NCBI RefSeq assembly: GCF_030651185.1
Contig: NZ_JAUSCJ010000041.1
Coordinates: 157,693 to 221,692 of the forward strand
Reading direction: 5' to 3'
From: Phenylobacterium sp.
GTDB taxonomy: Bacteria > Pseudomonadota > Alphaproteobacteria > Caulobacterales > Caulobacteraceae
Length of the DNA stretch: 64,000 nucleotides
Below, in pieces: positions 22,886 to 31,170 of this stretch. Positions within the stretch are counted from its first letter, which is position 1; the number at the start of each line of letters is the position of its first letter. Under the pieces are notes generated by a model. That model did not search any database, was not told the origin of the DNA, and saw only the letters and a program-made list of their open reading frames with translations. The translations under genes were made by a program, and so were the position numbers.

Positions 22886-23527
22886 CTAGCGGTAGACGAC
22901 GTCGTCGCGGTTCTCTTTCTTGAACTCGTACAGGTTCGACCAGATGATTTCGCCGTACTCCATGTCGAGCAGCTCGAAGGTGTACTGGCTGAACCGCGAG
23001 GTCGTGCCCGTGCGGGTGTCGATGGCGTCCCGGGTGCCGATGCGGCCCACCAGGCGGTAGTCGGCGCCGGCCTGGGCCCGCGTGCGGCCCGTGGTGCCGA
23101 CGTCCACCTTGCCGGCGTCCTTCAGGGCGCGTTCTTCCTCCACCGCCCCGGCGTATTCGCGGCCGATGAAGCGCATGCGGCCGCCGGCGGCGCGCAGCAG
23201 GTTGACCCGGATGCGGTCGGTGATCAGGGCCTTGTCGATGATCTCGGAGCTCTCGTTCCGGAAGAACTTCGGGTCGACGATGATCCGCGGCGGGGTCGGG
23301 CGATTCATCAGTTCCGGCACGTTCAGCAGATCGCGGAACATGGCGTCGGCCATGGAGACGATGTCCTGGCTCTCGGTGCCCACGCCCCGCACCCCGTCGG
23401 AGGTGGTGGTGTCGCGATAGACCGTCGCCGAGCCCTGCGGCTTCAGCTTCGGCGCGGCCAGGGCCGGTCCGGCGGCCGCGAAGCCGAGGGCGGCCAGCAG
23501 GCCGATGGTGGTGGTTTGAATGCGCAT
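22886..23527 (-). CDS. LpoB-like (COG3417) periplasmic protein
   Basis: The long ORF from 24187 is only real from the ATG at 23527 (MRIQTTTIGLLAALG), giving 213 residues. A signal peptide with AxA cleavage (PALAA) covers about 25 residues; no lipobox cysteine is present, unlike E. coli LpoB. SMADAMFRDLLNVPELM, PRIIVDPKFFRNESSEIIDKALITDRIRVNLLRAAGGRMRFI and YTFELLDMEYGEIIWSNLYEFKK match the LpoB order: N-terminal helix, INTDPxxxxRxxL-like helix and the final xLMDxExGxxxWS strand. LpoB activates PBP1B in E. coli; whether this one acts on a PBP is not known. Confidence 0.82.
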   Translation of the reverse strand: MRIQTTTIGLLAALGFAAAGPALAAPKLKPQGSATVYRDTTTSDGVRGVGTESQDIVSMADAMFRDLLNVPELMNRPTPPRIIVDPKFFRNESSEIIDKALITDRIRVNLLRAAGGRMRFIGREYAGAVEEERALKDAGKVDVGTTGRTRAQAGADYRLVGRIGTRDAIDTRTGTTSRFSQYTFELLDMEYGEIIWSNLYEFKKENRDDVVYR

Positions 23528-23631
23528 GATCGCCCCCTTGGCGTGGACGGCCCTTGGGGTGGCCGCCTGAAATTTCAGAGGGTCATCGGCCGCGCCCGAC
23601 ACGCGGCCGAATCCCCGTGTTTGGCCTGTGG

Positions 23632-24150
23632 TTACTTGCCGACCGAGGCGCTCTGCAGCGCGGGCAGGTAGGCGACCTGGAAGTCCGGATAGATCGCGTA
23701 GGTCGCGTCCAGGATCTTCTGGTACTCCGGGTTGGTGGAGTGGTTGACGTACATGTAGAGCGCCATGTCGTTCAGCGAATTGAAGGACAGGTCGGTCGAG
23801 GCGCGCAGGAACTCCTCGCCGCCGATGGACTTCAGCGCGATGCCCCGGCCCATGGCCGCGCCGGCCTTCTTGCCGAGGAAGCCGCCGACGAAGGGCACCT
23901 GTTCCATGGCCTTCTGACCGGCGTAGTTGCCCGCCATCGAACCGATCTGGCCGGCGGCCTTCACCGACATCGACTTGGTCACCCAGCCGGCGGTGACGCC
24001 GTCGGAGGTGAAGGGCGAGGCGTACTTGCCGGCCGAGCCCTCGATGGGGGCGGGCGCGGTGAGCGCGGTCGGGGCGGCGATCGGCGGCGCGCCCCAGGCC
24101 GTCAGCATCAGAGCCCCGGCGACGACGACGGGAATATGGATCTTCTTCAT
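23632..24150 (-). CDS. Exported protein of unknown function, first gene of LpoB/YcfL-type operon
   Basis: 172 residues. The N-terminus MKKIHIPVVVAGALMLTAWG is a signal peptide; the residue where a lipobox cysteine might be expected is tryptophan or glycine, so it is not a lipoprotein. Residues 60-100 are Gly/Ala-rich (GSMAGNYAGQKAMEQVPFVGGFLGKKAGAAMGRG), a glycine-zipper-like pattern that may insert into or pack against membrane. The C-terminal part is helical with DMALYMYVNHSTNPEYQKIL. I do not recognise the family. A 104-base gap separates it from the LpoB-like gene. Confidence 0.75.
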   Translation of the reverse strand: MKKIHIPVVVAGALMLTAWGAPPIAAPTALTAPAPIEGSAGKYASPFTSDGVTAGWVTKSMSVKAAGQIGSMAGNYAGQKAMEQVPFVGGFLGKKAGAAMGRGIALKSIGGEEFLRASTDLSFNSLNDMALYMYVNHSTNPEYQKILDATYAIYPDFQVAYLPALQSASVGK

Positions 24151-24439
24151 CTCGGTTGGCCCCCCAGCCTTTGAATTGTGGGTTCACGGGTGATCGTTCA
24201 GCTCACCGGCGGACGCTCTCCAGGTCCGCCGACAAGCCGTCCCCGCGAGAGGCCGGGATCCTGTCGGCTCGGGTCCACACACCACCTTCGGCGGCAGGCG
24301 CGGGCGCGCCTTGGACAGGAATGACAGGACACTCGGTCGACCCTTGGGGGTAGGTCTTTAGAGTTCGCAAACCCTGTCTGACGGCTCGCGCCCGTCCCCG
24401 CATGATCCAAACGGACTATGCGCCCCGATCTGGGGGGTC

Positions 24440-26131
24440 TCAGGCTGCGGCGCGGCGCAGGACCTCGTCCCAATGCTTCAAGGCCATCAGGTGGCCGATG
24501 CCGGGGACCACCCGAACCTCGCGGGGCTTGTCCCCCAGATAGTCCAGCAGATCGGCCAGGGGCGCGAAGACGTCCTGGTCGCCGTGCCAGACCTCCAGCG
24601 GACAGGCGAGGTCGGCGACGGTGAGGTTGCGGGCGCGGCGGAAGGCCTTCACCTCGTCGGCCGCCCCGCGGCTCGTGCGGGCCAGGGCCTCGCCGACATA
24701 GGTGGCGATGTAGCTTGCGATGTGGGCGTTCTCGTCGAAATAGGCCGCGTCACCCGGGGAGCCCCCGACCGAGCCGCGGACAACGCGTTCCACCAGCTGC
24801 GCCGACATCCGCAGGCGCAGGATGGCGTAGAAGGTCTCGATCACCCACGGATTGTTCTCGATCCGCGAGCGGAAGAGGGTGAGCGGGTTCTTGTGGTGGA
24901 TCTCGCTGACCGGCCGGGGCGGACGCCCCGAGCACAGCAGCACCCCCGCGGCGCGGGGCCCCAGGCGGATGGCGGTCTGGAGGGCCGAGGGCGCGCCGGA
25001 GAGGATGGCGCCGATGCGGACCTCGGACAGGCCAAGCTGGTCGCAGAGCTCCACCATGTCATCGGCGACGCTGTCAAAGCTATAGTCCGGGCTGGGGTCT
25101 GACTGTCCGAACCCCGGCCGTTCGGCGCAGATCAGCCGCAGGTTTAGCTCGCAGGCCAGGCCTTGAGCCCCCGGCGGCAACAGACTGGACCCCAGGCCCT
25201 CATGGAAGATCAGCACCGAGCGGCCGGCGGGAACGCCATAGTCGCGATAGGCCAGGCGGCGGCCATCCCGCAGGGTGATCGCCACCACCGGCGGGGCGTC
25301 GGCGCTGGCCAGGGGGATCATGCCGGGGGTCTGGATCTCGATGGCGCTGGCCACTGAGGAGAGCTGGGTCAGGGCCCGGATCAGGTCGCTCTGCCGCTTC
25401 AGCCCCATCTTGTCGAAGATGGCGCGGAGCTGGTTGCGCAGGGTGTTGACGCTGACCTCCAGCTCGTCGGCGGCCTCCTTCAGCGAGCGGCCATCCCGCA
25501 GCTTGCGGGCCAGGCGCAGCTCGGCCGGCGTCAGGCCGAAGCTCTCGCGGATGGACGACCACAGCCTGCCGGTCTCCTCCACCGCCGGGAAGATCAGGGC
25601 ATAGGCCTGGTCGTCGTCGGCCAGCTCGATGGCCGCGGCGTCGGCGACGCCCGGCAGGGCGCGGGCGGGCGCCACATAGGCGAAGCAGGGACCATCGTCC
25701 TCGCCGCGATCCAGGCGCAGGATGGTCTGCCCCCCGGCCTGGGCGCGGGACTGGGCCAGGGCCCGGGTCAGGGCCTCGGCGTTGCCGGGGTCGTCGAAGC
25801 CAAGCTCGGCCCCGACCTTCATCCGCCCGAGGCTTGAGGCCATCACATCCCGGGCCAGTGTGTTGGCGGCCAGCACCTTGCGCCGCGACGACAGCACGAT
25901 CCAGCCGATGTCGTTGCGCCCGGCGGGGATGGGGCCCTCCTCGGGCCGCGCGGTCAGGCGGGCGACATCCTGGCTGCGGGCCATGTCCTGCGCCGCCTCG
26001 GGGGGCATGTCCTGCAGGTCGCCGGCGTCGGCCAGGGCGTCGATGAGCTGCTGCCAGGAGTCGGGATTGGCGGCGACCTGGTACATGGTCTCGATCACCA
26101 GGGCGACATTGGCGCTCTTCGTATCGTCCAT
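24440..26131 (-). CDS. LuxR-type HTH regulator fused to an alpha/beta-hydrolase domain
   Basis: 563 residues. Residues about 1-200 are a PAS-like sensor region (GWIVLSSRRKVLAANTLARDVM). Residues about 205-265 are a GerE/LuxR helix-turn-helix (FGLTPAELRLARKLRDGRSLKEAADELEVSVNTLRNQLRAIFDKMGLKRQSDLI). Residues about 285-563 are an alpha/beta-hydrolase (HEGLGSS; AERPGFGQSDP; acid in WHGDQDVFAP; His in VPGIGHLMAL). The nucleophile elbow reads AILSGAPSAL; aligned on GAPxAL, the usual serine position is Leu, so hydrolysis may be lost. The fused domain may bind a ligand that controls transcription. No target gene is obvious; the envelope operon lies downstream. Confidence 0.88.
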   Translation of the reverse strand: MDDTKSANVALVIETMYQVAANPDSWQQLIDALADAGDLQDMPPEAAQDMARSQDVARLTARPEEGPIPAGRNDIGWIVLSSRRKVLAANTLARDVMASSLGRMKVGAELGFDDPGNAEALTRALAQSRAQAGGQTILRLDRGEDDGPCFAYVAPARALPGVADAAAIELADDDQAYALIFPAVEETGRLWSSIRESFGLTPAELRLARKLRDGRSLKEAADELEVSVNTLRNQLRAIFDKMGLKRQSDLIRALTQLSSVASAIEIQTPGMIPLASADAPPVVAITLRDGRRLAYRDYGVPAGRSVLIFHEGLGSSLLPPGAQGLACELNLRLICAERPGFGQSDPSPDYSFDSVADDMVELCDQLGLSEVRIGAILSGAPSALQTAIRLGPRAAGVLLCSGRPPRPVSEIHHKNPLTLFRSRIENNPWVIETFYAILRLRMSAQLVERVVRGSVGGSPGDAAYFDENAHIASYIATYVGEALARTSRGAADEVKAFRRARNLTVADLACPLEVWHGDQDVFAPLADLLDYLGDKPREVRVVPGIGHLMALKHWDEVLRRAAA

Positions 26132-26194
26132 GACTGAAACTGATTCCCCCCGCGCCCCGCACTCTAGCGAACGCGTTCGAGGAACCGCAAATTC

Positions 26195-26878
26195 TCAGTG
26201 CGCGCCCAGGGTTCCCACGATGGAGGCGCGCTGGGAGATTTCGATCCAGTTGCCGTCGGGATCGCGCACCATGGAGATGCGCGCGGTGGTCCCCAGGGTG
26301 GTGGGGGGCATGGCCTGACGGCCGCCCTTCTCCAGGATGCGGGCGTGCTCCTCGTCGACCTTGAACACCTGGAAGGTGATGTAGCGCCAGCCCTTGCCCG
26401 ACATCCCGGCGTCGGAGGGCGCGTCGGGGCTCTCCTCCAGGATCAGCAGGGTCTCGCCGGCCCGGAAGGCGCCGGGCGTCTCCTCGGTGAGGCCCAGGCC
26501 GTGGGTATAGAATCTCCGATGGGCGGCGAGATCGCGGACCGCCAGGCGGATGCCGATCTGGGTGACACCCTCGTGGCCGGGCGGAACCAGGGTCACGCGG
26601 GCGCCGTCCGGATCGGTGAGGGCCTTCGGCGCCGTCAGCCCCGGCCGGGCGACGATCAGCTCGCGGTAACCGGTGGCGGGGGTGTCGGGCAGGGGGTCGG
26701 CATGGTGGTTGATCTTCAGTACCGAGCCCAGGGCGTCGTGGCGGTGCTGGTCCTGGCCGCGGCGGATCTTCAGCAGGTGGTCGAAGGGAATACCCGCCTC
26801 GCCCTGCCAGAAGGCCAGCATGGGTTCGAGGTGATTGGTGGACAGCCCGATGTCGACCCGTGGTTTCGCCAGTTCCAT
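26195..26878 (-). CDS. VOC-family (glyoxalase/bleomycin-resistance fold) protein
   Basis: The ATG at 26878 (MELAKPRVDIGL) gives 227 residues; the track extension to 26944 is unlikely. Two VOC modules are visible: a first half with STNHLEPMLAFW, and a second with TQIGIRLAVRDLAAHRRFYTHGLGL ... RDPDGNWIEIS, which ends in a typical metal-binding Glu. Members are glyoxalases, dioxygenases or isomerases; the substrate is not evident. It is divergent from the quinone-oxidoreductase gene, and the palindrome at 26943-26954 lies between them. Confidence 0.85.
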   Translation of the reverse strand: MELAKPRVDIGLSTNHLEPMLAFWQGEAGIPFDHLLKIRRGQDQHRHDALGSVLKINHHADPLPDTPATGYRELIVARPGLTAPKALTDPDGARVTLVPPGHEGVTQIGIRLAVRDLAAHRRFYTHGLGLTEETPGAFRAGETLLILEESPDAPSDAGMSGKGWRYITFQVFKVDEEHARILEKGGRQAMPPTTLGTTARISMVRDPDGNWIEISQRASIVGTLGAH

Positions 26879-26942
26879 GACGTCGCGTCCGCCTTTAGAT
26901 TTCCTCGACTTGCCTAGCCGGCTTGGGCGTGAGACCCAAGTC

Positions 26943-26954
26943 AAACAATTGTTT
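26943..26954. promoter_or_regulatory. Perfect AAACAATTGTTT palindrome in divergent promoter region
   Basis: A 12-bp perfect palindrome (14 of 16 if extended to TCAAACAATTGTTTTA) in an AT-rich patch between the VOC gene and the oxidoreductase gene, 21 bases before the latter's ATG. This fits an operator of a TetR- or MarR-type repressor. No regulator gene is adjacent. Confidence 0.5.
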
Positions 26955-26975
26955 TAAGTCATTAGGAGACCTCCC

Positions 26976-27941
26976 ATGAAGGCAGCTGTCTATTACGAGA
27001 ACGGCGGGCCCGAAGTCCTGAAATATGAGGACGTGCCGGATCCGCAGTGCCACCCCAAGGGCGTGATCATCGCCGTCGAGGCCATCGCCATCGAGGGCGG
27101 CGACGTCCTGAGCCGCTTCGGCGGCCAACTGGTCACCAAACCGCACGTGGTGGGCTATCAGGCGGCCGGAACCATCATCGAGGTCGGCCCCGAGGTCGAA
27201 CACCTGAAGGTCGGCCAGAAGGTCGCGACGCTGATGAACTACGGCAGCCACGCCGCCCTGCGCGCCGTGGCCGCCCGCAACTGCTGGGTCATCCCGGACG
27301 GCTACGACGTGAAGATGGCCGCCGCGATTCCGGTGACCTTCGGCACCGCCGATGACTGCCTGTTCGAGTTCGGCCGCCTGAAGAAGGGCGAGACCGTCCT
27401 GATCCAGGCCGGCGCCTCGGGCGTGGGCGTGGCCGCCATCCAGCTGGCCAAGCGGGCCGGCGCGGGCCTGATCCTGGCCACCGCCTCCTCCGACGAGCGC
27501 CTGGAAAAGCTCAAGCGCCTGGGTCTCGACCACGGCATCAACTACACCCGCAGCGATGTGGCCAAGGAGGTCCGCCGCCTGACCGACAACAAGGGCGCGG
27601 ACGTCGTTGTCGACTCGGTCGGTGGCTCCACCCTGCAGGGCTCGATCAATTCCCTGGCCTATCGCGGCCGGGTCTCCCTGGTCGGCAACGCCGGGCGCGA
27701 ACCCATGGTCGTCGACGTCGGCTCACTGATGGGCGGCAACCGCTCTGTCTCAGGCGTGTTCCTCGGCGCCGAGATCGGCACCGACCGGGTGCACGACAAC
27801 GTACAAAGACTGATCAACGACGCCGCCAAGGGTGAGCTGGAAGTGGTGATCGACCGGGTCTTCCCGCTGTCGGAAGCCGCCGCCGCCCACGCCTATATCG
27901 AAAGCCGCGCGGCCGTCGGCCGCGTGGTGATGGTGCCGTAA
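26976..27941 (+). CDS. Zinc-independent quinone oxidoreductase/MDR-family reductase
   Basis: 321 residues of the medium-chain dehydrogenase/reductase type. The GroES-like N-domain has KAAVYYENGGPEVLKYEDVP and a HVVGYQAAGTIIEVG block. The NADP-binding motif is VLIQAGASGVGVAAIQLAKRAGA (AxxGxG). The zinc-ligand cysteines of ADHs are absent, so it belongs with quinone reductases/enoyl reductases. It is preceded by AGGAGACCTCCC and a palindromic operator candidate. Genes that follow in the same direction (hydrolase, DUF3995, SDR, phosphatase) suggest an organic-acid or ketone catabolic role, but this is only contextual. Confidence 0.92.
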   Translation: MKAAVYYENGGPEVLKYEDVPDPQCHPKGVIIAVEAIAIEGGDVLSRFGGQLVTKPHVVGYQAAGTIIEVGPEVEHLKVGQKVATLMNYGSHAALRAVAARNCWVIPDGYDVKMAAAIPVTFGTADDCLFEFGRLKKGETVLIQAGASGVGVAAIQLAKRAGAGLILATASSDERLEKLKRLGLDHGINYTRSDVAKEVRRLTDNKGADVVVDSVGGSTLQGSINSLAYRGRVSLVGNAGREPMVVDVGSLMGGNRSVSGVFLGAEIGTDRVHDNVQRLINDAAKGELEVVIDRVFPLSEAAAAHAYIESRAAVGRVVMVP

Positions 27942-27955
27942 GACCAACCTACCTC

Positions 27956-28055
27956 CGTCATCCTCGCCCTCGTGGCGAGGACCCCTCTCACGGCTTCATT
28001 CCGCAAGGCTTGAGCAACGGCTGGAGGGGTCCTAGGCACAAGGCCTAGGATGACG
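27956..28055. repeat. Palindromic dispersed repeat with CGTCATCC/GGATGACG ends
   Basis: The 100-bp spacer begins CGTCATCCT and ends AGGATGACG as an inverted pair. Inside, ACCCCTC (about 27980) pairs with GAGGGGT (about 28025). The copy at 39482-39576 has the same outer arms (CGTCATCCCGG/CCGGGATGACG). This is a widespread form of intergenic palindromic element in alphaproteobacteria, probably spread by non-autonomous copying, and it can act as a terminator for the oxidoreductase gene. Confidence 0.7.
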
Positions 28056-28100
28056 AAACTGGGGGTCACACCCAGCATCAGATCATCAGGGAGGACATCC

Positions 28101-28934
28101 ATGCCCAAGGCTAAGAACGGCGACGCGGCGATCGAGTACGAGGTCTTCGGCTCCGGTCCCGAGACCATCCTGCTGATCAACGGCCTGGGCTCCCAGATGA
28201 CCCGCTGGCCCGAGGCCTTCTGCGCCAAGCTGACCGCCAAGGGCTTTCGCGCCATCCGCATGGACAACCGCGACACCGGGCTGTCCACCTGGTTCCAGCC
28301 GGGCCAGGCCTACAGCCTGTCGGACATGAGCAACGACGCCATGGCCGTGCTGGACGCCGTCGGCGTGGACAAGGCCCATATCGCCGGCGTCTCCATGGGC
28401 GGGATGATCAGCCAGGTGATCGCCATCGAGCACGCCGACCGGGTTCTCTCGCTGACCTCGATCATGTCGGCCAGCGGCGCGCCGGGCACCATGGACCCGA
28501 CGCCGGAGGCCGGCGCGGTGCTGACCGTGGCGCCGCCCAACCCGGACGCCGACCGCGAGGCCTTCATCGCCCACGGCGTCGCCAACGCGCAGACCATCGG
28601 CAGTCCGGGCTATCCCTGGCCGCAGGGCGCCCTGCGCGAACGGGTGATCGCCGAGCATGGCCGGGCCTTCAATCCCACCGGCTCGGCCCGCCAGATGGCC
28701 GCCATCCGCGCCTATGGAGACCGGACCGAGGCCCTGAAGACCCTCAAGGTTCCCGCCGTCGTCCTGCACGGCGCCGACGATCCCCTGGTGCCGCTGCGCG
28801 GCGGTGAGGCGACGGCCGCCGCCATTCCCGCCGCCGAGCTGCGGGTGATCCCCGGCATGGGCCACGACGTGCCGCCGGCCCTCTACGACATCGTCGCCGA
28901 CGCCATCCTGGCCGCGGTGGCCAAGAGCAAGTGA
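28101..28934 (+). CDS. Alpha/beta-hydrolase
   Basis: The ATG at 28101, after CAGGGAGGA, gives 277 residues; the track start at 28050 lies in the repeat and is rejected. GSGPETILLINGLGSQMTRWPEAF is the HG-like oxyanion loop. The catalytic serine is in IAGVSMGGMISQVIA (GxSxG). The acid is in LHGADDPLVPL, and the His in IPGMGHDVPPAL. This is the general serine-hydrolase layout of esterases, lipases and haloalkane-type enzymes. It overlaps the following gene (GTGA), so they are translated together. Substrate unknown. Confidence 0.92.
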   Translation: MPKAKNGDAAIEYEVFGSGPETILLINGLGSQMTRWPEAFCAKLTAKGFRAIRMDNRDTGLSTWFQPGQAYSLSDMSNDAMAVLDAVGVDKAHIAGVSMGGMISQVIAIEHADRVLSLTSIMSASGAPGTMDPTPEAGAVLTVAPPNPDADREAFIAHGVANAQTIGSPGYPWPQGALRERVIAEHGRAFNPTGSARQMAAIRAYGDRTEALKTLKVPAVVLHGADDPLVPLRGGEATAAAIPAAELRVIPGMGHDVPPALYDIVADAILAAVAKSK

Positions 28935-29365
28935 CCAACCCCGTCGCCCTGACCCTGGCGACGGTGCTGACCGCGATCAGCCTGCTGCATTTTGCCTGGG
29001 CGGCCGGGATCTACTGGCCGGGCAAGGACCCGGTGTCGCTGTCGGACAAGGTGATGGGGGCCCGCCCCGGCGCGGGCCTGCCGCCGACCTGGCTGACCGC
29101 CCTGGTGGCCACGGCCATCCTGGGCGCCGCGCTCACCGTGCTGATGTTCAGCGTCGAGGCCTGGGACGGCCCCTGGCGGCCGACCTTCGCCCTGGCCTAT
29201 ATCGCCATCACCCTGGTTTTCCTGGCCCGCGGGATCGCGGGCTATGTCCCGGCCCTCTGGCGCCAGGCGCGGGCCACGAGCTTCTACGGGCTCAACCGCC
29301 TCTACTATTCGCCGCTCTGCCTGCTGATCGCGGGCGGGCTGGTGGTCAATTTCATCCTCGGCTGA
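28931..29365 (+). CDS. DUF3995-like four-helix membrane protein
   Basis: 144 residues with a GTG start that overlaps the previous stop as GTGA. Four hydrophobic helices. [15 protein letters not shown] at the end of helix 1 is the conserved motif of the DUF3995 family, and the helix-3/4 loop GYVPALWR...[14 protein letters not shown] is also typical. Function unknown. It lies between a hydrolase and an SDR gene and is cotranscribed with the hydrolase. Confidence 0.8.
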   Translation: MTNPVALTLATVLTAISLLHFAWAAGIYWPGKDPVSLSDKVMGARPGAGLPPTWLTALVATAILGAALTVLMFSVEAWDGPWRPTFALAYIAITLVFLARGIAGYVPALWRQARATSFYGLNRLYYSPLCLLIAGGLVVNFILG

Positions 29366-29399
29366 CAGCCGGGCCCCTATTCAGAGCAAAGGAATCTCC

Positions 29400-30185
29400 A
29401 TGGGACGTCTTTCCGGCAAGAGCGCCATCATCACCGGCGCGGGCTCCGGCATCGGCCGCGCGGCCTCGGTTCTGTTCGCCCAGGAGGGCGCCAGCCTGGT
29501 CCTGGCCGACAAGATGGACACCGTCCATGAGACCGCGAAAATGGTCACCGATGCGGGCGGCAAGGCCGTCTCCCTGGCGGGCGACGCCGGTGACGAAGCC
29601 TTCGTCGCCAGCCTGGTGGCCCGGGCCATCTCGGAATACGGCGGACTCGACGTGGCCTGGGCCAACGCCGGCATCTCTGGTGGCTGGACCGGCTTCGACG
29701 ACCAGGACGGCGCCTTCTGGGCGGAGATCCTGCGGGTCAACCTGATCGGCGCCTTCCTGCTGGTGAAGCACGCCAGCCGGGTGATGATCCCCAAGGGCAA
29801 GGGCTCGATCATCTGCACCGCCTCGGTGGCCGGCATCCGCTCGGGCGCGGGCGGCTCGCCCTATTCGGCCTCCAAGGCCGGGGTCATCAACCTGGCCCAG
29901 ACCTCAGCCAACGAGTTCTACGGCACCGGCGTGCGGGTCAACGCCATCTGCCCCGGCCTGATCGAGACCGGCATGACCCAGCCGATCTTCGACGGCGCCC
30001 GGGCGCGCGGCAACGAGGAGAAGATCGGCCAGCTCAACCCCATGACCCGCGGCGGCGTGCCCATCGAGATCGCCAACGCGGCCCTGTTCCTGGCCAGTGA
30101 CGAGGCCTCCTACGTCAACGGACAGGCCATCGTCGTCGACGGCGGCCTGTCCTCGTCCCACCCGGTCGTGCGCCGCAAGCGGTGA
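29400..30185 (+). CDS. Short-chain dehydrogenase/reductase
   Basis: 261 residues of the classical SDR type. Cofactor motif GAGSGIGRA (near 15-23) and NAG (WANAGISGG). The catalytic serine lies in ICTASVAGI, and the YxxxK is in [32 protein letters not shown] is the standard C-terminal block of the FabG-like group. Unlike the SDR at 1477, all catalytic residues are present. It overlaps the next gene by four bases (GTGA). The substrate is likely a hydroxyacyl or alcohol compound (family inference). Confidence 0.93.
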   Translation: MGRLSGKSAIITGAGSGIGRAASVLFAQEGASLVLADKMDTVHETAKMVTDAGGKAVSLAGDAGDEAFVASLVARAISEYGGLDVAWANAGISGGWTGFDDQDGAFWAEILRVNLIGAFLLVKHASRVMIPKGKGSIICTASVAGIRSGAGGSPYSASKAGVINLAQTSANEFYGTGVRVNAICPGLIETGMTQPIFDGARARGNEEKIGQLNPMTRGGVPIEIANAALFLASDEASYVNGQAIVVDGGLSSSHPVVRRKR

Positions 30186-30763
30186 TCTATCTCGTCCGTC
30201 ACGGCCAGACGGAGTCGAACCTGGCGCGCCGCTATCAGGGCGCGTCGGACTCGCCCCTCACCGCCCTGGGCCAAGCCCAGGCGCGGCGGATGGGCGAACT
30301 GCTCAGCCGGCTCGTGCCCGACACCACCGGCTGGCGGATGGTGGCGAGCCCGCTCGGCCGGGCGCGACAGACGGCGGGGATCATCTGCGAGGCGATGGGC
30401 GGGGCGCTGATCCCCAGCCTCGATCCGCGCGTCGCCGAGGCCAGCATGGGCTCCTGGGACGGGCTGTCGCTTGAGGACCTGGAGGCCCGGCGGCCAGACG
30501 ACATCCCCTATCCCGAACGCTACTTCCAATCGCCGGACGGCGAGAGCTTCGACGCGATCTGGTCGCGGCTGGCCGCCTGGCTGGCCAGCGTCAGCGAGGC
30601 GGAGAACCTCATCCTGGTGTCCCACGGCCTGGCCGGCCGATTCCTGCGCGGCATCTATGGCGGCTTGCCCCGCGAGGCGCTGCTGACCCTGCCCGTGCCG
30701 CAGGACGCCATCTACGCCCTGGTCGGCGGGACCATCGCCCAGATCGATTGCGAGCCGGCATGA
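30182..30763 (+). CDS. Histidine phosphatase family protein
   Basis: 193 residues with a GTG start that overlaps the upstream SDR stop. The phosphohistidine motif is [12 protein letters not shown] at the very N-terminus (LVRHG), followed by [15 protein letters not shown]. The later catalytic His is in [12 protein letters not shown]. These are phosphoglycerate-mutase-like phosphatases acting on small phosphorylated metabolites. It is coupled both to the SDR upstream (GTGA) and to a small membrane protein downstream (ATGA). Confidence 0.92.
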   Translation: MIYLVRHGQTESNLARRYQGASDSPLTALGQAQARRMGELLSRLVPDTTGWRMVASPLGRARQTAGIICEAMGGALIPSLDPRVAEASMGSWDGLSLEDLEARRPDDIPYPERYFQSPDGESFDAIWSRLAAWLASVSEAENLILVSHGLAGRFLRGIYGGLPREALLTLPVPQDAIYALVGGTIAQIDCEPA

Positions 30764-31170
30764 CCCCCGGACGCGCCGCGGCGCGGGGGGCGGCCGGGTT
30801 CTGCCTGGCCTTCGCCGCATTCCAGGTCGCCCTGGCCCTGGGCGCCCCATTCGGCAGGATGGCGTGGGGCGGCGCAAGCTCGCCTGTCCTGCCCGACGGC
30901 CTGCGGGCGGCAAGCACCGGCGCGGCCGTCTATCTCGTCCTGGCCGCCGCGGTCATGCTGGTCCGCGCTGGAGACCTGGGGGTGGGGCTTCCCCACCGGC
31001 CCTTCTGGTGGATCAATCTGGTTCTTGCGATCCAGCTCGCGCTGAACACGCTGGGCAATCTCGCCGCCCAGGGCGACGTCGAGCGCTACGGCATGGGCGC
31101 CGCCTCGCTGATCGGGTGCGCGTTGTGTCTGGTCGCCCTGAGGGCGCGCCCTAGACCCGACGCAGGATGA
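30760..31170 (+). CDS. Small four-helix membrane protein, unknown family
   Basis: The ATG at 30760 overlaps the previous stop (ATGA) and gives 136 residues; the track start at 30748 is less likely. The protein is mostly hydrophobic with helices near 10-30, 45-65, 80-100 and 110-130. No family is recognised. It is the last gene of a tightly coupled run and overlaps by about 20 bases with the convergent small gene on the other strand. Confidence 0.7.
   Translation: MTPGRAAARGAAGFCLAFAAFQVALALGAPFGRMAWGGASSPVLPDGLRAASTGAAVYLVLAAAVMLVRAGDLGVGLPHRPFWWINLVLAIQLALNTLGNLAAQGDVERYGMGAASLIGCALCLVALRARPRPDAG

Noticed and set aside
22886-24187. 433-residue ORF as one protein
   Set aside because: Only the part from 23527 has a signal peptide and LpoB-like sequence; the N-terminal part overlaps another gene in a different frame and is Arg-rich nonsense.
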